64,000 nucleotides of DNA from Absidia repens. Its lineage: Eukaryota; Mucoromycota; Mucoromycetes; Mucorales; Cunninghamellaceae. This document shows, one piece after another, positions 19,920 to 31,429 of this stretch (positions are counted from its first letter, which is position 1; every line of letters starts with the position of its first letter). A program made the translations under genes and the position numbers. The stretch is taken from contig MCGE01000009.1 in assembly GCA_002105175.1 (NCBI GenBank), positions 868,001-932,000 on the forward strand. Direction: 5' to 3'. The notes under the pieces are model-generated. The model made no database searches and was not told the DNA's origin. It saw only the letters and a list, made by a program, of their open reading frames with translations.

Positions 19920-22427
19920 ATGTCCAATGGTCCTTCTCCCGGTTTTGAAAATCAAGGCTATTCAGGTCTTTCTTCTGCTGCTAGTTTAGCCCAACAACAT
20001 CAACACCAACACCACCACCACCACCACCATTCTCGACAACAAGATATAATGAATTCGCAACAGGAAGCCTTCCCTGGCATGGCAACATCATCCAACTCAA
20101 ATCTTAGCAATGTTGTTCATCAGCCACCTTATGGTCCTCAACCGACTTCCATTCCTCTTGGGTCATTGGGAGGGGGAAAGACCATCGCCAGTCTTTACAC
20201 CAGCAACAGCAGCAACAACAGCATTCGACCCCAACTTCTGCCAATGGACATCAAACAACAACGACGGCAGCGGCGGCGGCGGCGGCAGCTACGTTGAACC
20301 CAGAACCTTCCTTGTACTGCGACAACTGTCATTCCTTCCGACATATCTCCTTTTTCCAAACCGAACGTGATGCCAAGTACAATGTGTGTGAACTTTGCAA
20401 AAACCGTGAATACCAAAAACAAAAGTTCCATTTGAAACGATACGAAATGATGGAAGAACAGAAAAGGAAACAGGTGGAATATTCTCAGCAACAGCAACAA
20501 AGGCAGCAACAACAACAACAGCATTTTGCCTCCAACTCTCAGCTCCATCAGGCGTCTCATCCTCATCAGCAGCAACAGCAACAACAGCAGCACCCTCATC
20601 ATCATCAACTCTCGGCACAAAGTTTGCAGCAACAGACTCAGCATCTTCATTCACCTGGTGGACCATCCATGGGATTATCGAACCTAGCACAACAACAACA
20701 ACAACAACAGCAGCAGCAGCAACAACAATCTTCGTCAGCTTCGCCTCTTTTGATGAAACACGCCTCATCACCACCAACCCACACTTCTTCTTCCATGGCT
20801 CTTCCACCAACAACGATCATACCTGGCGTTAATAGCAATAGCAACAACAGCAAATCGCATCTTTTTTCGGTGGATGCCCTGCGTTCCCAGTCACAACTAC
20901 AATCTCATTTGATGCAACACCCGGCCATGTCCTTACCACTCCCACTGTCTCAACAACAACAGTCGCAACAACATCCTCCTGGCTTGTCTTTACCTCACCA
21001 CCATCATGGTCCCACATCGCATGACGACGCTACTGACCAGCAACAACAATCACCCATGCCATCAAGACCTGTGCCACCCATGTACGCCATCAAACAACAA
21101 CAGCAACAACAACAGCACCAGCAGCAGCAGCAGCAACAACAACATTCACCTGGTCATTTGTCACAGCAGCATCAGCAGCAACCTTTGGAAGTATCTCCTC
21201 AAATGCACATGAATGGACCTAATGGTGGTAGCGATTTGACCCAAGTGTCTGCGGCGACTGGAGCAAAAAACACGATAATGACCACTGCCACTACCAACAA
21301 CAAGAACAAGCGACCTGGGGGCGGCACTGTATCTTCTAACAGCAAAACAGGTCATCGATTGGACAGTAATAGTGTGAAATCCGGCGGTCACGGGATCCGA
21401 ACAAATACGGAATTGATGTCTTTACCACAGTTTGTGATGGCTTTGGAACAAGAGGAAACCTTTGATAGAATGCATTACGCTATTGATATTTCTACCTTAT
21501 CTGAGCAAGTGCAACAGCAATCGAATGCCAATTCTACTGCCACTACTGACGAACAAAAATTGAACGCTGGTTTTACTCAAATTGGAAGGAAAATCTGTGA
21601 ACATGTCTTAGAAGGAACAAAATTTAATTTTAGGTAAGGGTACCCTTCTTGTTTACGTATGAATGGATATCAAGAAATTGACATTTTTTATTTTATTTAT
21701 GTGTAGTATGAAGGATCGCCGGCGATCAACGAAAGCACCAGATACAACATCAACACTTCGATACTATTGCTCCCAACGGGCGGATATTGTCAAACCACGC
21801 AAACCAGACAAGAACAAGCAAGCAGGAGGTGACAACAAGGATACCACCACCGCGCCCACACCGTCAAAGGCTTTGAATCGATACGATTGTTTAGGTGCAT
21901 TGACCATCGTGATCGACCTTGCCAAGCAAATCGCCTATCTTACCCTGAACCACAAGATCAGTCATCCTCCCTTTGTCAGCACAAATCATCATGTCCAAAG
22001 TGTCGCTAGCAGCAGTACCAGCAACAGCAACAATAATAACATCAACAATAACAACAACAATTCGAGTCCTGAACTACGAAAGCGGAAGGAGAAGAAAGGG
22101 GGTGCAAATAAAAAGAAAAAGAAGAATGATCACATCGACCAGAAAGAATCGCAGCAGCAGCAGCAACAACAGCAACAGCAACAGCAACTACAACTGCAAC
22201 TGAAACAAGAAACACAACAGAAGTCAGTTCCTCAGCTTTCAGTACAACAGCAACAACAACATCATCATCAGCATCAGCCTCAACAGATATCTCACCCTCA
22301 TCATCATCCTCGGACACACCAAAATATACAATCGCATCATCAAACTTTACAGGCACAGCATACACAGCAGCAGCAGCATTTACACCCTCCTCCTCAACAG
22401 CATCGCAATACTCAACAACAACAGCAG

Positions 22428-22459
<32 letters not shown>

Positions 22460-22584
22460 ACAGCAGCAGCAGCATGGCTATCTTGGTATGCCGATGAGAG
22501 CGCCTTTACCTCCGCCACCAACAACAACAGCGCAGCATCACCACCAGCAATTATTACAACAACGGCAGCAGCAGCAGCAGCAGC

Positions 22585-22615
<31 letters not shown>

Positions 22616-23351
22616 GCAGCATCATCAACAGCAACAGCAACAGCAACAACAGCAGCAGCAACATCAACAATCGCAGCCGCAGCCACCGTCGCTAGAACAT
22701 TCCCAAATGCAGCACCTTCATCTATTACCTCCACCATCCGGTGCCCTTCTTCCGCCACCGTCTACAATTGCGTTACCAGCGACACCTACGCATTCGTCAC
22801 AAAACAATAACAACAACAGCAACAACAATCCCATGCATATGAATACATCCACACCGCCCATCACTACATCGACAACGACTGCTGCGGCCGCAGCAGCAGC
22901 AGCAGCAGCGACGGGGACTAGCATTGTACCCACCCCACCTTTACCCAACATGTCACCCTCCATTCTGATCCAGAAGCAATTCGATGCCTTGCGACAAAAA
23001 GTGATGGCGTTTGATCAATTATTGGAACAACAACAGTATTTACGCAACAGGCATTTCCTTCAGGTGGCCAATGAAGCGTTTGCATCTGCCAACGATATGG
23101 TTGCTGCATGTCAAGCTGCCGCCGCCCACGATCATCATCACCCGCATCATCCTCACGCCCATCCACATCATCATCCTCATCATCATGCTTTTGGTAGTAC
23201 TTCATCACCGTCGTCATCATCTCGTCACGGGCCGGGTGAATCATCATCGTCATCATCATCATCTCCTTCTCCGTCTCCCTCCTTACCATCTACATCGCTG
23301 TCATCCAAATATACCATGCACTACAACAGAAAAGGGGACGGGTTTGACTAG
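19920..23351 (+). CDS. Gln/His-rich putative DNA-binding regulator (frame interrupted near 20174)
   Basis: Two exons, 19920-21633 and 21707-23351. The ATG frame at 19920 (MSNGPSPGFENQG...) and the downstream frame are offset by one base; the break is best placed at the G5 run 20172-20176. One missing base there accounts for the whole frame (3360 nt, 1119 residues). Motifs: a CXXC/CXXC finger (LYCDNCHSFRHISFFQ, then YNVCELCKNREYQKQKFHLK), long CAG/CAA poly-Gln and poly-His tracts, and a central domain across the intron (TSTLRYYCSQRAD, then RYDCLGALTIVIDLAKQIAY, LNHKISHPP). Its C...C...H...H spacing resembles WRKY-GCM1/FLYWCH/FAR1-type zinc modules. A C-terminal helix (ILIQKQFDALRQKVMAFDQL) precedes another His-rich tail. 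It is probably a nuclear transcriptional regulator (inference). Whether the break is real or an assembly error cannot be told here. Confidence 0.6.
22416..22670 (+). repeat. CAG/CAA poly-Gln coding microsatellites
   Basis: Long interrupted CAG/CAA arrays encoding runs of about 20 Gln (22416-22470 and 22568-22665), with further arrays at 20484-20522, 20695-20730, 21097-21145 and 22155-22200. CAG/CAA mixing suggests selection for Gln at protein level and slows slippage. Length variation between strains is likely. Confidence 0.7.
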
Positions 23352-24164
23352 GACAAAAAAAAATGAATAGGTAATGGATCAGCATCTACTTTTCTACTGG
23401 ACTGGACAATGGAGTCGGACGCAATAGGCCAACATTGGATTATGATTATTATTATTTTTCTTAGTTTAGTGGTTTCTGATTTATTCTCTTCCCGTTAGTT
23501 AATTAGTTAGTACGATCAGTATGCTGTTGATTTGAACTCTTTTTTTTTTTTTTATTGGACAGTCAAATAAAAATTGGTTGGGTCATAGATGTTTTATCAA
23601 ATATATTTTATTTATTGAATATATAAATGTTTTGGAGGTGTGAAATCTACGGGTCATCCAAAAGAGGGGAACGTGGGCAGCAGTGTATATATCTAGGGGA
23701 GGATTGAATGGTGCAGACAGCTTTTGGGCAGGGTGATATGAATGTATACTAGAGGTTGTGTATGAACAATATGGGTTTATGGGTAAAAGATATTCAGGGG
23801 CAAAAATAAACAAAGTGATACAATGAAAAGCGCGGAAAAAGACAAGAGAGGAGGCGCATCATGTGATTTTTATTATACTTTATTTATAATAGATTGAATA
23901 TATAAAAGGAATTGGTATAAAACTAAATGTTTGGGTGGCATGAATCAATCAATAATTGATAATAATAATAATAATAATAATAATAAAAGAGAAAGTGAGG
24001 GGATCATATACAATATATACTAGAGAGTGAAGGGGAATAGGGCTGATGTCGAGGGCAATAGAGGTATACATAAGAAGAGGAGAGCATAAAATAATAAGAG
24101 GACTTGGGCTGTGGGAGAGGAGTGACAGGCGGGGGGAGAGGGAGCGGGGAGATCCATGAAGATA
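23352..24164. other. Convergent intergenic region, no gene seen
   Basis: Lies between the 3' ends of the Gln-rich gene (+) and the 208-residue gene (-). It contains a (TAA)n microsatellite at about 23958-23985 and several AATAAA signals. ORFs on the minus strand are short and lack motifs. Confidence 0.5.
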
Positions 24165-24788
24165 TCATTGTGATCGTTTCCTTCGGGTAAATACCGCAGT
24201 CATCAGTTTCTTGGTCAAAGTAGCAGGAGAGAATGGCGGGGATGAAGTGGCAGGCGTCCATGGTGTAGTAGTGCTGGTAGCGCTAGTAGGCGAAGGCTGG
24301 TCGTCGTCGTCTTCATCGTCACTGGAATCCACCTCCACCTCCGGCAAAGAAGGTGAGCAAGGGGATAAGGGTGGCGTGGAGGGTGAAGTTTGTGATGGTG
24401 ACGGTGTGGGTTGACCATAGTGCTGATTGCGTATAGGACGAAGATCTAAACGGTGAGGTGGTCGACGGGCATGAGACGGCCAAATATCCTTGGAAGAGTG
24501 TGGTTGATCTATTAACTGAATGCCAGTTGTATCGTACTCCGGTTCATAGACAAACACTGTGGGAGGGTCAGGATGGAAAGTCACCTGCCGCTGGGTACGT
24601 CCTTCCTTTTTTCTTTGTAAACGCTTTTGTCTATCCTTGTCATCGTCCAGTTGCTGCTGTTCCTGTTGTTCTTGTTGCACTTTTTGGAAAAACTTTTCGA
24701 GATCCACGCGTTGACTTTTTCGATAATAACTACTTGGCCAGGCTGATGTGTCCACTTCGATTGTTTCGTTCTCTAATGACAAGGACAT
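24165..24788 (-). CDS. Small disordered protein with candidate PP1-docking motif
   Basis: Single exon, 207 residues from the ATG at 24788. I do not recognise a named family. Residues ~30-65 are a Gln/Glu/Lys-rich helix (KVQQEQQEQQQLDDDKDRQK). Then comes GRTQRQVTFHPDPPTVFVYE followed by PEYD. RQVTF fits the RVxF consensus for protein phosphatase 1 docking. The 'RxVxF...P.V...Y.PEEYD' arrangement recurs in fungal regulatory proteins. The second half is Pro/Ser/Thr-rich with an acidic SSDDEDDDDQP patch and ends in basic TRRKRSQ. A PP1-regulatory role is inference. Confidence 0.55.
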   Translation of the reverse strand: MSLSLENETIEVDTSAWPSSYYRKSQRVDLEKFFQKVQQEQQEQQQLDDDKDRQKRLQRKKEGRTQRQVTFHPDPPTVFVYEPEYDTTGIQLIDQPHSSKDIWPSHARRPPHRLDLRPIRNQHYGQPTPSPSQTSPSTPPLSPCSPSLPEVEVDSSDDEDDDDQPSPTSATSTTTPWTPATSSPPFSPATLTKKLMTAVFTRRKRSQ

Positions 24789-25850
24789 CGTAATGTATAA
24801 TTATGTATATATAAATATAAAAAGCACCAAGACAAGATGAATATTTGGTTGGTTTTTTTTTTATAGTAGTTGAGTGGAAAAAAGATTCATTACCTTGGAG
24901 CTTGAAAGGGAGAGGCGATATTTATTAGCTTTGTGGATCACAAAAAGAAACGAAAAGGAGGGCGGAACAGGCGGGCAAAAGTGGGATTTATAAAAAAAAT
25001 CGACAAATCATTTGCTTGGAATTGGGCACGATGTTCCAACAATAGAAAGCCTGACCTAAATTTTGCATGCCACATGATAATGTCTCCGCCAATCTGATCG
25101 TTTTCATAGACCATGAGGAAGGGGAGAGGATTCAGGGGGAGGGGGAATTGGTGGATTATAAAAATAGCTGCAGCATATGAATTATTCTTCTGCATTGACC
25201 CTTCTTTCCCCAACTGCTTAGTCCGCTCAGAACCAAAAAGATAGCATAGCCCAGTAGCAAGCAGCGCACACACACTCGTTTTCACATTTGTTCTCTTTTC
25301 CCAACGTGGACGTTCAGTCCATGTACTTGCAACTGGATGCTAATAGTTTTCTAGCAAAAATTTTAGCTGTAGTGGTTTAAGGGAGTGGGATTGGTTACTG
25401 TGTATTGCGTTTGGTGAACGTGGATAATGGTTGACAGTATCCTTCGCAAGCCAGCAGCAAGCATCACGACAAAAACTCTCACGTACACGTACACGTACAC
25501 GTACATATATATTCAATTGAAGAAATTTAGAAAGAGAGAAAAACAAATTATTGTTGGAGCGTCAAATCAAACAAGGGAAATATCATTCTAAAAAGGGAGC
25601 TGTAGATACCTTACTGGTTTTCTGGACGGGAAAAAACAGGAAATGTGCTAATATGGCGCAATTCCGCAAGAAGGTAAAAAATAACAAAAAAAAAAGGATG
25701 AAATGATACGAAAGATAAAAACGAACGAAGTTACATGGTTATTATATATACATAGATATAAAGCCGTGTGCATTTGAAGATGATCGGTTTTGGCCGAGGG
25801 TCCAAAAAATTCGTAAACCATATTCCCACCAGAGACCCATCCGCAAAAAA
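24789..25850. other. Intergenic region with (ACGTAC)n minisatellite
   Basis: No supported gene. About four copies of ACGTAC lie at 25481-25505. A 115-codon minus-strand frame (24938-25285) lacks an ATG at its start and was not called. A/T tracts are frequent. Confidence 0.45.
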
Positions 25851-25854
25851 AAAG

Positions 25855-26830
25855 GAAGTCAATTCAATTCCCGCACACGTGAATATTTATTTTCCCTTCT
25901 CTTTCTTTTCTTTTTCTCTATCATTCTTCCTTTTTTTTTCCTCACCATTCAACTTTTTTGAGGTTATGTGGACTTAGATTAGTGTCAGGACTAGTTTAGA
26001 AGGGTTTTCAGAAAAGGGATTGCACCATGCATGGGGAAACCTTTTCATTTTGGATCAAGGATTTAGAACCACTATTAGCTGGTTTTTGGAGCCTTCATTA
26101 GCTTAGTATAGTACTAGTTTGTCCATAATTTGTTTCTATTTCTGAATAAATAAAATATATCTACTTTTTCTTACTTCAACGAATACTGACTCATTATTCT
26201 CTTTCCTGTCTTGTGCAATAGATCCCTTTTTTACTTCCATCACTTCGTTTGATCAGTGTTGACCATTGCTTTGCTTCAATAAATGGTACTTCTAAGGTCA
26301 TTCTCATGTATTATACAATATATTAGACACCGGTTTATAGTTATAGTTTTAGATTAGCGTTGACTATTCTTCAGATCTCCCATTAGTCTCCCTCATGCTT
26401 CCTCCAGTAGATCCTTCCACTAAACTCCTTGTTACCATGAACCCCTCATATTTATTTTTAGTAGCTCTCAATATGCTTCAATAAAATATAGCTTTTTTTA
26501 TTAACTATCCTCTGACTCATCGGATAATGAACAAGGTTGCTATTGTAGCTGGTTTTATGAGTAATATACTACTGCTTTCTAGTTTATCCAAAAAAGTTTT
26601 TTTCTGTCTTACCTCCCTGAAGTTCAAGAACTAGCTGGCAGCTTTATAGCATTTACCATCAAATACAGTCATAGCATACTCTTGTTAAACCGATCATATG
26701 AATAAATCTTGATCGTGCTGGAGCCGTCGCTATAGAGCGTTCTTCATTGCTTTATAGTCTATCTATGAGCAGTTCTCCCTGCACTGAGGGACAGGTTGAC
26801 AGTTCTAACTCACTTAATATAGTATATGTA
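25855..26830 (+). repeat. Dispersed non-coding repeat, copy R2
   Basis: Plus-orientation copy. It starts with CCCGCACACGTGAATATT (CACGTG at 25876-25881), then a CT-rich tract and GAGGTTATGTGGACTTAG. The conserved core is at about 25985-26070 (GACTAGTTTAGAAGGG, CATGGGGAAACC, TTTCATTTTG). A long weakly conserved 3' half includes TATAGAGCGTTCTTCATTGC, matching copy R4. Several CAATAAA motifs occur within. No coding potential. The end point is approximate. Confidence 0.6.
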
Positions 26831-27689
26831 TCTATTCCCGCTCTACCATTTATATGAATCAACCTAATTGTACTGCCAGAGTAGCATTGCAAAGTTGGAC
26901 ATATTGTATACATCCATTTCGTTATTCTTGTATGCGGTTTAGTGAAATAATGGCGCCCAAACTGAAGCCAGTGATCCCTAAGAAGTCGCTGATATCCAGT
27001 GGATCAATATTTGGAAATGTACGGATTTTTTTAAATCGAATATAAAAGACTGTAGCTGTTGACATTCAACTTTATGTACCTGTTGGACTGCACCATATAC
27101 TCCAGTGGGTATCGCTTCATCAAACAAACCATAATAGCTTTGCGGAAGAGTATAGTAAAGGAAGAATCACTCTCAATATACATAGCTTTGGATTATCGAA
27201 AGAAGTAAACAGACAAAGTTTCAAATGTGAGCTATGTGAACTAGGGCACATAAATGAAAATATTCACAATAAATACGACTGGGGAAATACGTATTTTATT
27301 GAGGATTGATTATAAATGATGGGCAATAAAAGCTATGGTAAAAGTATATTAGCTAATGTATAAAATGGGCTAAATGAGGCAATGACTAAAAGGAAGAAAC
27401 TGCTTTTGGAGGCTTGCTCGAACTTGTGTGTCAAAGTGGCAAATGGAGGAGACAGCTAAAAATAAGCAACCGCTAATAGTATTTCAATTGACATACACAT
27501 GTGCGCATATTTTCTTTCTATACACACATATAATCTACATTGAATAGGCATAGTTCTGAGCATGACAGTTGTGCGAAGGTGCCTATACGTAGGGGTTTTT
27601 TTTTTTTTTTTTTTTTTTTTTGTACACACAGACACCGGATTTTGTTCTACCCGTATGTATAGCGTACCCACTTCAACAAGATCATTAAA
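26831..27689. other. Degenerate repeat-like sequence between opposed copies
   Basis: Sits between copies R2 (+) and R6 (-). The minus strand of 27270-27450 has CTCAATAAAATACG and TTAGTCATTGCCTC segments resembling the distal half of the repeat, so R6 may reach this far in degraded form. A T tract lies at 27598-27620. No gene seen. Confidence 0.35.
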
Positions 27690-28030
27690 GGTATGAAAGA
27701 GACTAATAGATTTATTCAGATGTAGAACTAAACTATGACTGAATACTAAGCTAAATAAATAAAGGGTTTCTATAATGCTATGTAAAGATGAGGCTAATTT
27801 AACGGTGGTCTCAAATCCTAGATCCAAAATGAAAGAGTTTCCCTTTGACGTTTGTATTGCATTTTTCAAAATGCCCCTTAATAAGGTTCTAATACTAATC
27901 CAAGATCACCAGTACCCCCAATGAGCCTTCAACGAAAATAATATCTTGAAAAAGAAACAAAAAAAAAAGAAGTGATAAAAAAAAGGAGCAGTGAGAAAAC
28001 AATTCGTGTCGGAATCTGAATTGATAAAAC
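27690..28030 (-). repeat. Dispersed non-coding repeat, copy R6 (diverged)
   Basis: Minus-orientation copy recognised by its core. Reading the minus strand: CTTGGATTAGTATTAGAACC, then GGGAAACTCTTTCATTTTGG, then GATTTGAGACCACC. The 5' CACGTG box is lost (CCGACACGAATTG at the expected place). It is more diverged than the other copies, and its limits are approximate. Confidence 0.5.
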
Positions 28031-29304
28031 ATACGGATAAACTCACTGATGATGCAGAGAAATAGTACGTCAAATCCCTAACTACTATATCATAGATGCT
28101 CAATGATCTCTGTTTTTGTGAAACACCCATATTAGGGTGATAAAGACGGAAACATAACGTTGTCTAAGAAAAAAAATCGATCGAGATCGGGGAGAGGAGT
28201 GGTCGTTATTTCGCTGGATCAAAACATTACAAGCCTTCGACAAAATCATCAAGCCCGATCGCCATCTCAGAGTACGGTTTATTTTAATAAAGTTTAAAAA
28301 AGGTCAAGTGCTCTTTTAAACTTTTTTCTTTGTGTATACACTTGTGTATGAATGAAAACTTTAGCTTTAATAGAGTTGCTACCTTCAATATATCACTTGT
28401 ATAACACCACATGTATAAAAAAAGAAAGAAAGGATCTCTGATGCAAAAAAAAAAAAAAAAAAAAAAAAAAGAAGCTTCGGGATTTTTGACACTACGCAAG
28501 AAAGTTAAATATCAAGTACTACTAAACCCTTTTGGGGTCTAGACCTAAGCAAGCTTTATTTTCGATTATACTGTAATCTTTACAGAACTAAACTCGTCCA
28601 TCACAAGATGGAGAGCGAAGTTCTCATGCAGGAATACCTCAATATTGAGATAATAAGAAAAATTCATCTTTTGGTTTTTACATGAAAGTGTCAGCTCCCC
28701 CCTTATTCTGTTTTGGCAAATGCAACAAAGGAGTGATTCAGATGGTGGGTCGATAAAAACCATGACATCATATATTGGTATTAGAATACCATCTGTGGAT
28801 TCTTTCATATCTTGTTATTGTGTGGATACAGTGTATACGATATCAAAGACAACAGCTCCCTCTACCCCCCATGTCATTTCATTGGTGGACCTCCTGAAAT
28901 GGTAAGGTCGTCCGTCATCATCCGCATCATCATATCATCACACCAAAAAGTAAATAGAACGGGTGCCCCCCCCCCTCCTCCTTTTCCTTTCATGTTAAAA
29001 ATGATGAAAATTCTTTTTAGTATGAAACCTTTTCTTTTACTTTCTTTTACTTTCTATATATTTCTCTTTTTTTTACAACTCCCGTTACTCACATCAAACT
29101 TCCCCAGTGGGCCATTTAAAAAAGGTAATTACCACTCACTCAAAGGACTGATTTGTTCACTCTTAATATTTTTCTTTTTTTATTCCTTCCCTAGAACCAA
29201 CGAGAAAAAAAAAAAATAGACCAGCATATTTTTAAACGCCGATCGATAACGCAGCCTATATAAAATTGATCTTGCTTGATATCTGTTGCAAAATTATTAA
29301 CATT
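28031..29304. other. Upstream region of the WC-2-like gene
   Basis: No supported gene. It has a poly-A run (28445-28470), an ATCGATCGAGATCGG stretch near 28175, and TATATAAA at 29257-29264, 41 bp before the ATG. Open frames at 28812-29219 and 28566-28808 lack convincing motifs. Confidence 0.45.
29257..29264 (+). promoter_or_regulatory. TATA box of the WC-2-like gene
   Basis: TATATAAA 41 bp upstream of the ATG at 29305. Motif match only; it implies a short leader. Confidence 0.4.
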
Positions 29305-30826
29305 ATGCAAGAATATAGTGATGCTTTAAACAGGCAACAAAGCAAACAACTTGCTAAATTTCAACAATGGCAACAGGAACAAATCCAACAGCAGCAAGAA
29401 AAAATCCAAAAGCAACAAGAGGAAATCGAACAGCGGCACCAAATTCAGGTTATACAAAAACAACAAAACGAACTGCAGCAAAAACAAGAGGAAAAATTCG
29501 TCAACTATTACGCATCCGATATTACTCAAATTTACGCTGAACGGCACTGGTCCGAGCATCTTGTGAACGATGATAGTGTCTTTTTATTTGTCCTTTCAGC
29601 GCAAGGGGATATTTTGTATTGCTCAGAAACTTGCCAAGGATTAACTGGTTATAGTGCCAACGATGTCGTGGGTCACGCCATATCAGAATTTCTCCATCCT
29701 GATGATCAACACAATTTTCGCTCACTCCTTGACCGAATTTTCGAAGCACCATTACAATTATCCAAGATTCAATTTCGATGGAAGAAAAAAAATTCAACGG
29801 CAGAGTTTATTTGTTTGCAATGCATCGGACATTCAAAACCCGACGACATACCCACTTACACCCTCATGCCATCATCGAACCAGATTGAATCCAATTATTA
29901 TGCCTTTTTCGCCATTGCACAAATCCGTGAACCTACTACTGCTGATGTTCTTGCTCAATTAAAAAAAGAAAACCAACGTTTACAACAGCAGTTGACTCAG
30001 TATGCTAATGCTGCTGCTACAACCCTTCCATCGGCTTCTTCCTCTTCTTCCGTTATTGCCTCATGGATGCAATCTGGCTTATCAACGCATCCTTGGCCAC
30101 CACCACAAAATATCCCAGCGGCTCCTGTTCAACAACATGTCATCAAGAACGATCCTCTATTAGCATCAACACAATTCCATCAAGATGATTCACTGAGTAG
30201 GCGAACAACCTTGAATGGGAACACTAATAATACCATTCATGAAGAAAAAACGAAAAAAAAGGTAAGTATATATACCAAAAAAAAAAGAACCGAATTTTCT
30301 CTCTCCTTGTCTTTTTTTTTTTTTTTTTTTTACATTCTGTGTCATCTTTGGAAACACATCTAACTTTGTTCTTTTTTTCATCCCCCCTCCTCCTTCAAAG
30401 ACAATACACGATGACCAGGCTGTAAAAAAAAAGAAAAAAAGAAAAAAGGAAGAGGAAGTACACCCTTTTTTTTTTTTTTTTTACCCAGACAACCGAACTC
30501 ATTTGGAAAAACTTGTTTTATTTTGTGCCATATCTCTCCCTGAAATTAGAAAAAGGTGTATGTGACAATGGAGGAACATCACTGTTTGGATTGTGGATCT
30601 ACCAATTCGCCTGAATGGAGAAAAGGACCACTAGGCCGCAAAACGTACGTATATTTTTTTTGTTTTTTGCATGAATTTAATTTCAAACTCCTATTAGGAG
30701 GTTTTTTTATTTTTTTTTGTACAATGATACTTACTGATGGCTTGGCTCCCTCTCTCTAATAGGCTTTGTAATGCTTGTGGATTACGATGGGCAAAGAAGA
30801 ATAAGAAAGTGAATCTGGATGGATGA
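29305..30826 (+). CDS. WC-2-type PAS/GATA transcription factor
   Basis: Four exons: 29305-30261, 30401-30457, 30550-30644, 30763-30826; 1173 nt, 390 residues. An N-terminal Gln/Glu/Lys coiled coil ([20 protein letters not shown]) is followed by a PAS domain, about residues 85-200 ([40 protein letters not shown]). A short coil ([18 protein letters not shown]) and a Ser/Pro linker follow. Exon 2 encodes a poly-Lys nuclear-localisation stretch. The C-terminus is a GATA zinc finger, [16 protein letters not shown] then [16 protein letters not shown] plus C-terminal GATA is the WC-2 architecture; WC-2 proteins dimerise with WC-1 LOV photoreceptors and drive light responses (MadB in Phycomyces). The PAS domain lacks the LOV photo-Cys motif, so it is a WC-2 rather than a WC-1. 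Mucorales often carry several paralogues. Confidence 0.9.
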
Positions 30827-31429
30827 TTTTGCTATGTAACAACCCAAGAAAAAAAGAAACTAGGTTGTTTTGTATATGATCGACACCGGTGCGACAAAAA
30901 AAAAAAAGGTCCACTTGAATTTTTTTATTATGAATCATGTTTTTTGATTATGAAACTTCTTCAAGCTACCCTTTTTTTCCCTATAATATAATACACAACA
31001 ATAAAATTGACATATCGTATTTTTCATATCTACCTAATTATATATTAAAGCCATATCATGCCTCTCCACTATGCGTCAATTTTCGGGGAGAACGGGGTCC
31101 TCTTTGAAATTAGAAACTCGCAGTTTTGCTATTTGACTTTGTTTTCTTTTTATTTCCTTGCTCGTTTTATTTACTTTTTTGTGAAATAAATATCAAAAAC
31201 CGATACAAAAATACAAGTTTTTTGTTCCAAAAAAAAAAAATCCATTCCTTCGGGAAACCATTTGACCTAATTGAGCATTACTTCGTTCTTTCCTTTCCTT
31301 TCCTTTTCACTTTTTTAAGCATTGATTGACGTGATCCGATCTGGGGTAAATAAAAAAAAAAAAAAAAAAAGTATAGCACACACAAGTAAGTTGATTGATC
31401 CTTAATACATTTGCTACTCGATTTAGACG
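30827..31429. other. Intergenic region, no gene seen
   Basis: 3' UTR of the WC-2-like gene and promoter of the cyclin gene. AT-rich with homopolymers and a TTCCTTTCC repeat near 31289. No coding signal. Confidence 0.5.

Noticed and set aside
20162..20191. Intron to explain the frame change in the Gln-rich gene
   Set aside because: The only GT...AG pair would be about 30 nt, too short for a spliceosomal intron here, with a poor donor.
22042..22758. 238-codon minus-strand Ala/Val-rich ORF
   Set aside because: Antisense shadow of CAG/CAA poly-Gln coding repeats.
24938..25285. 115-codon minus-strand ORF with a hydrophobic start
   Set aside because: Begins with GTG rather than ATG, has no motif and lies in AT-rich promoter DNA.
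28812..29219. 135-codon + ORF upstream of the WC-2-like gene
   Set aside because: Starts with TTG, Phe/Leu/Lys-biased from T and A tracts; looks like promoter and leader DNA.
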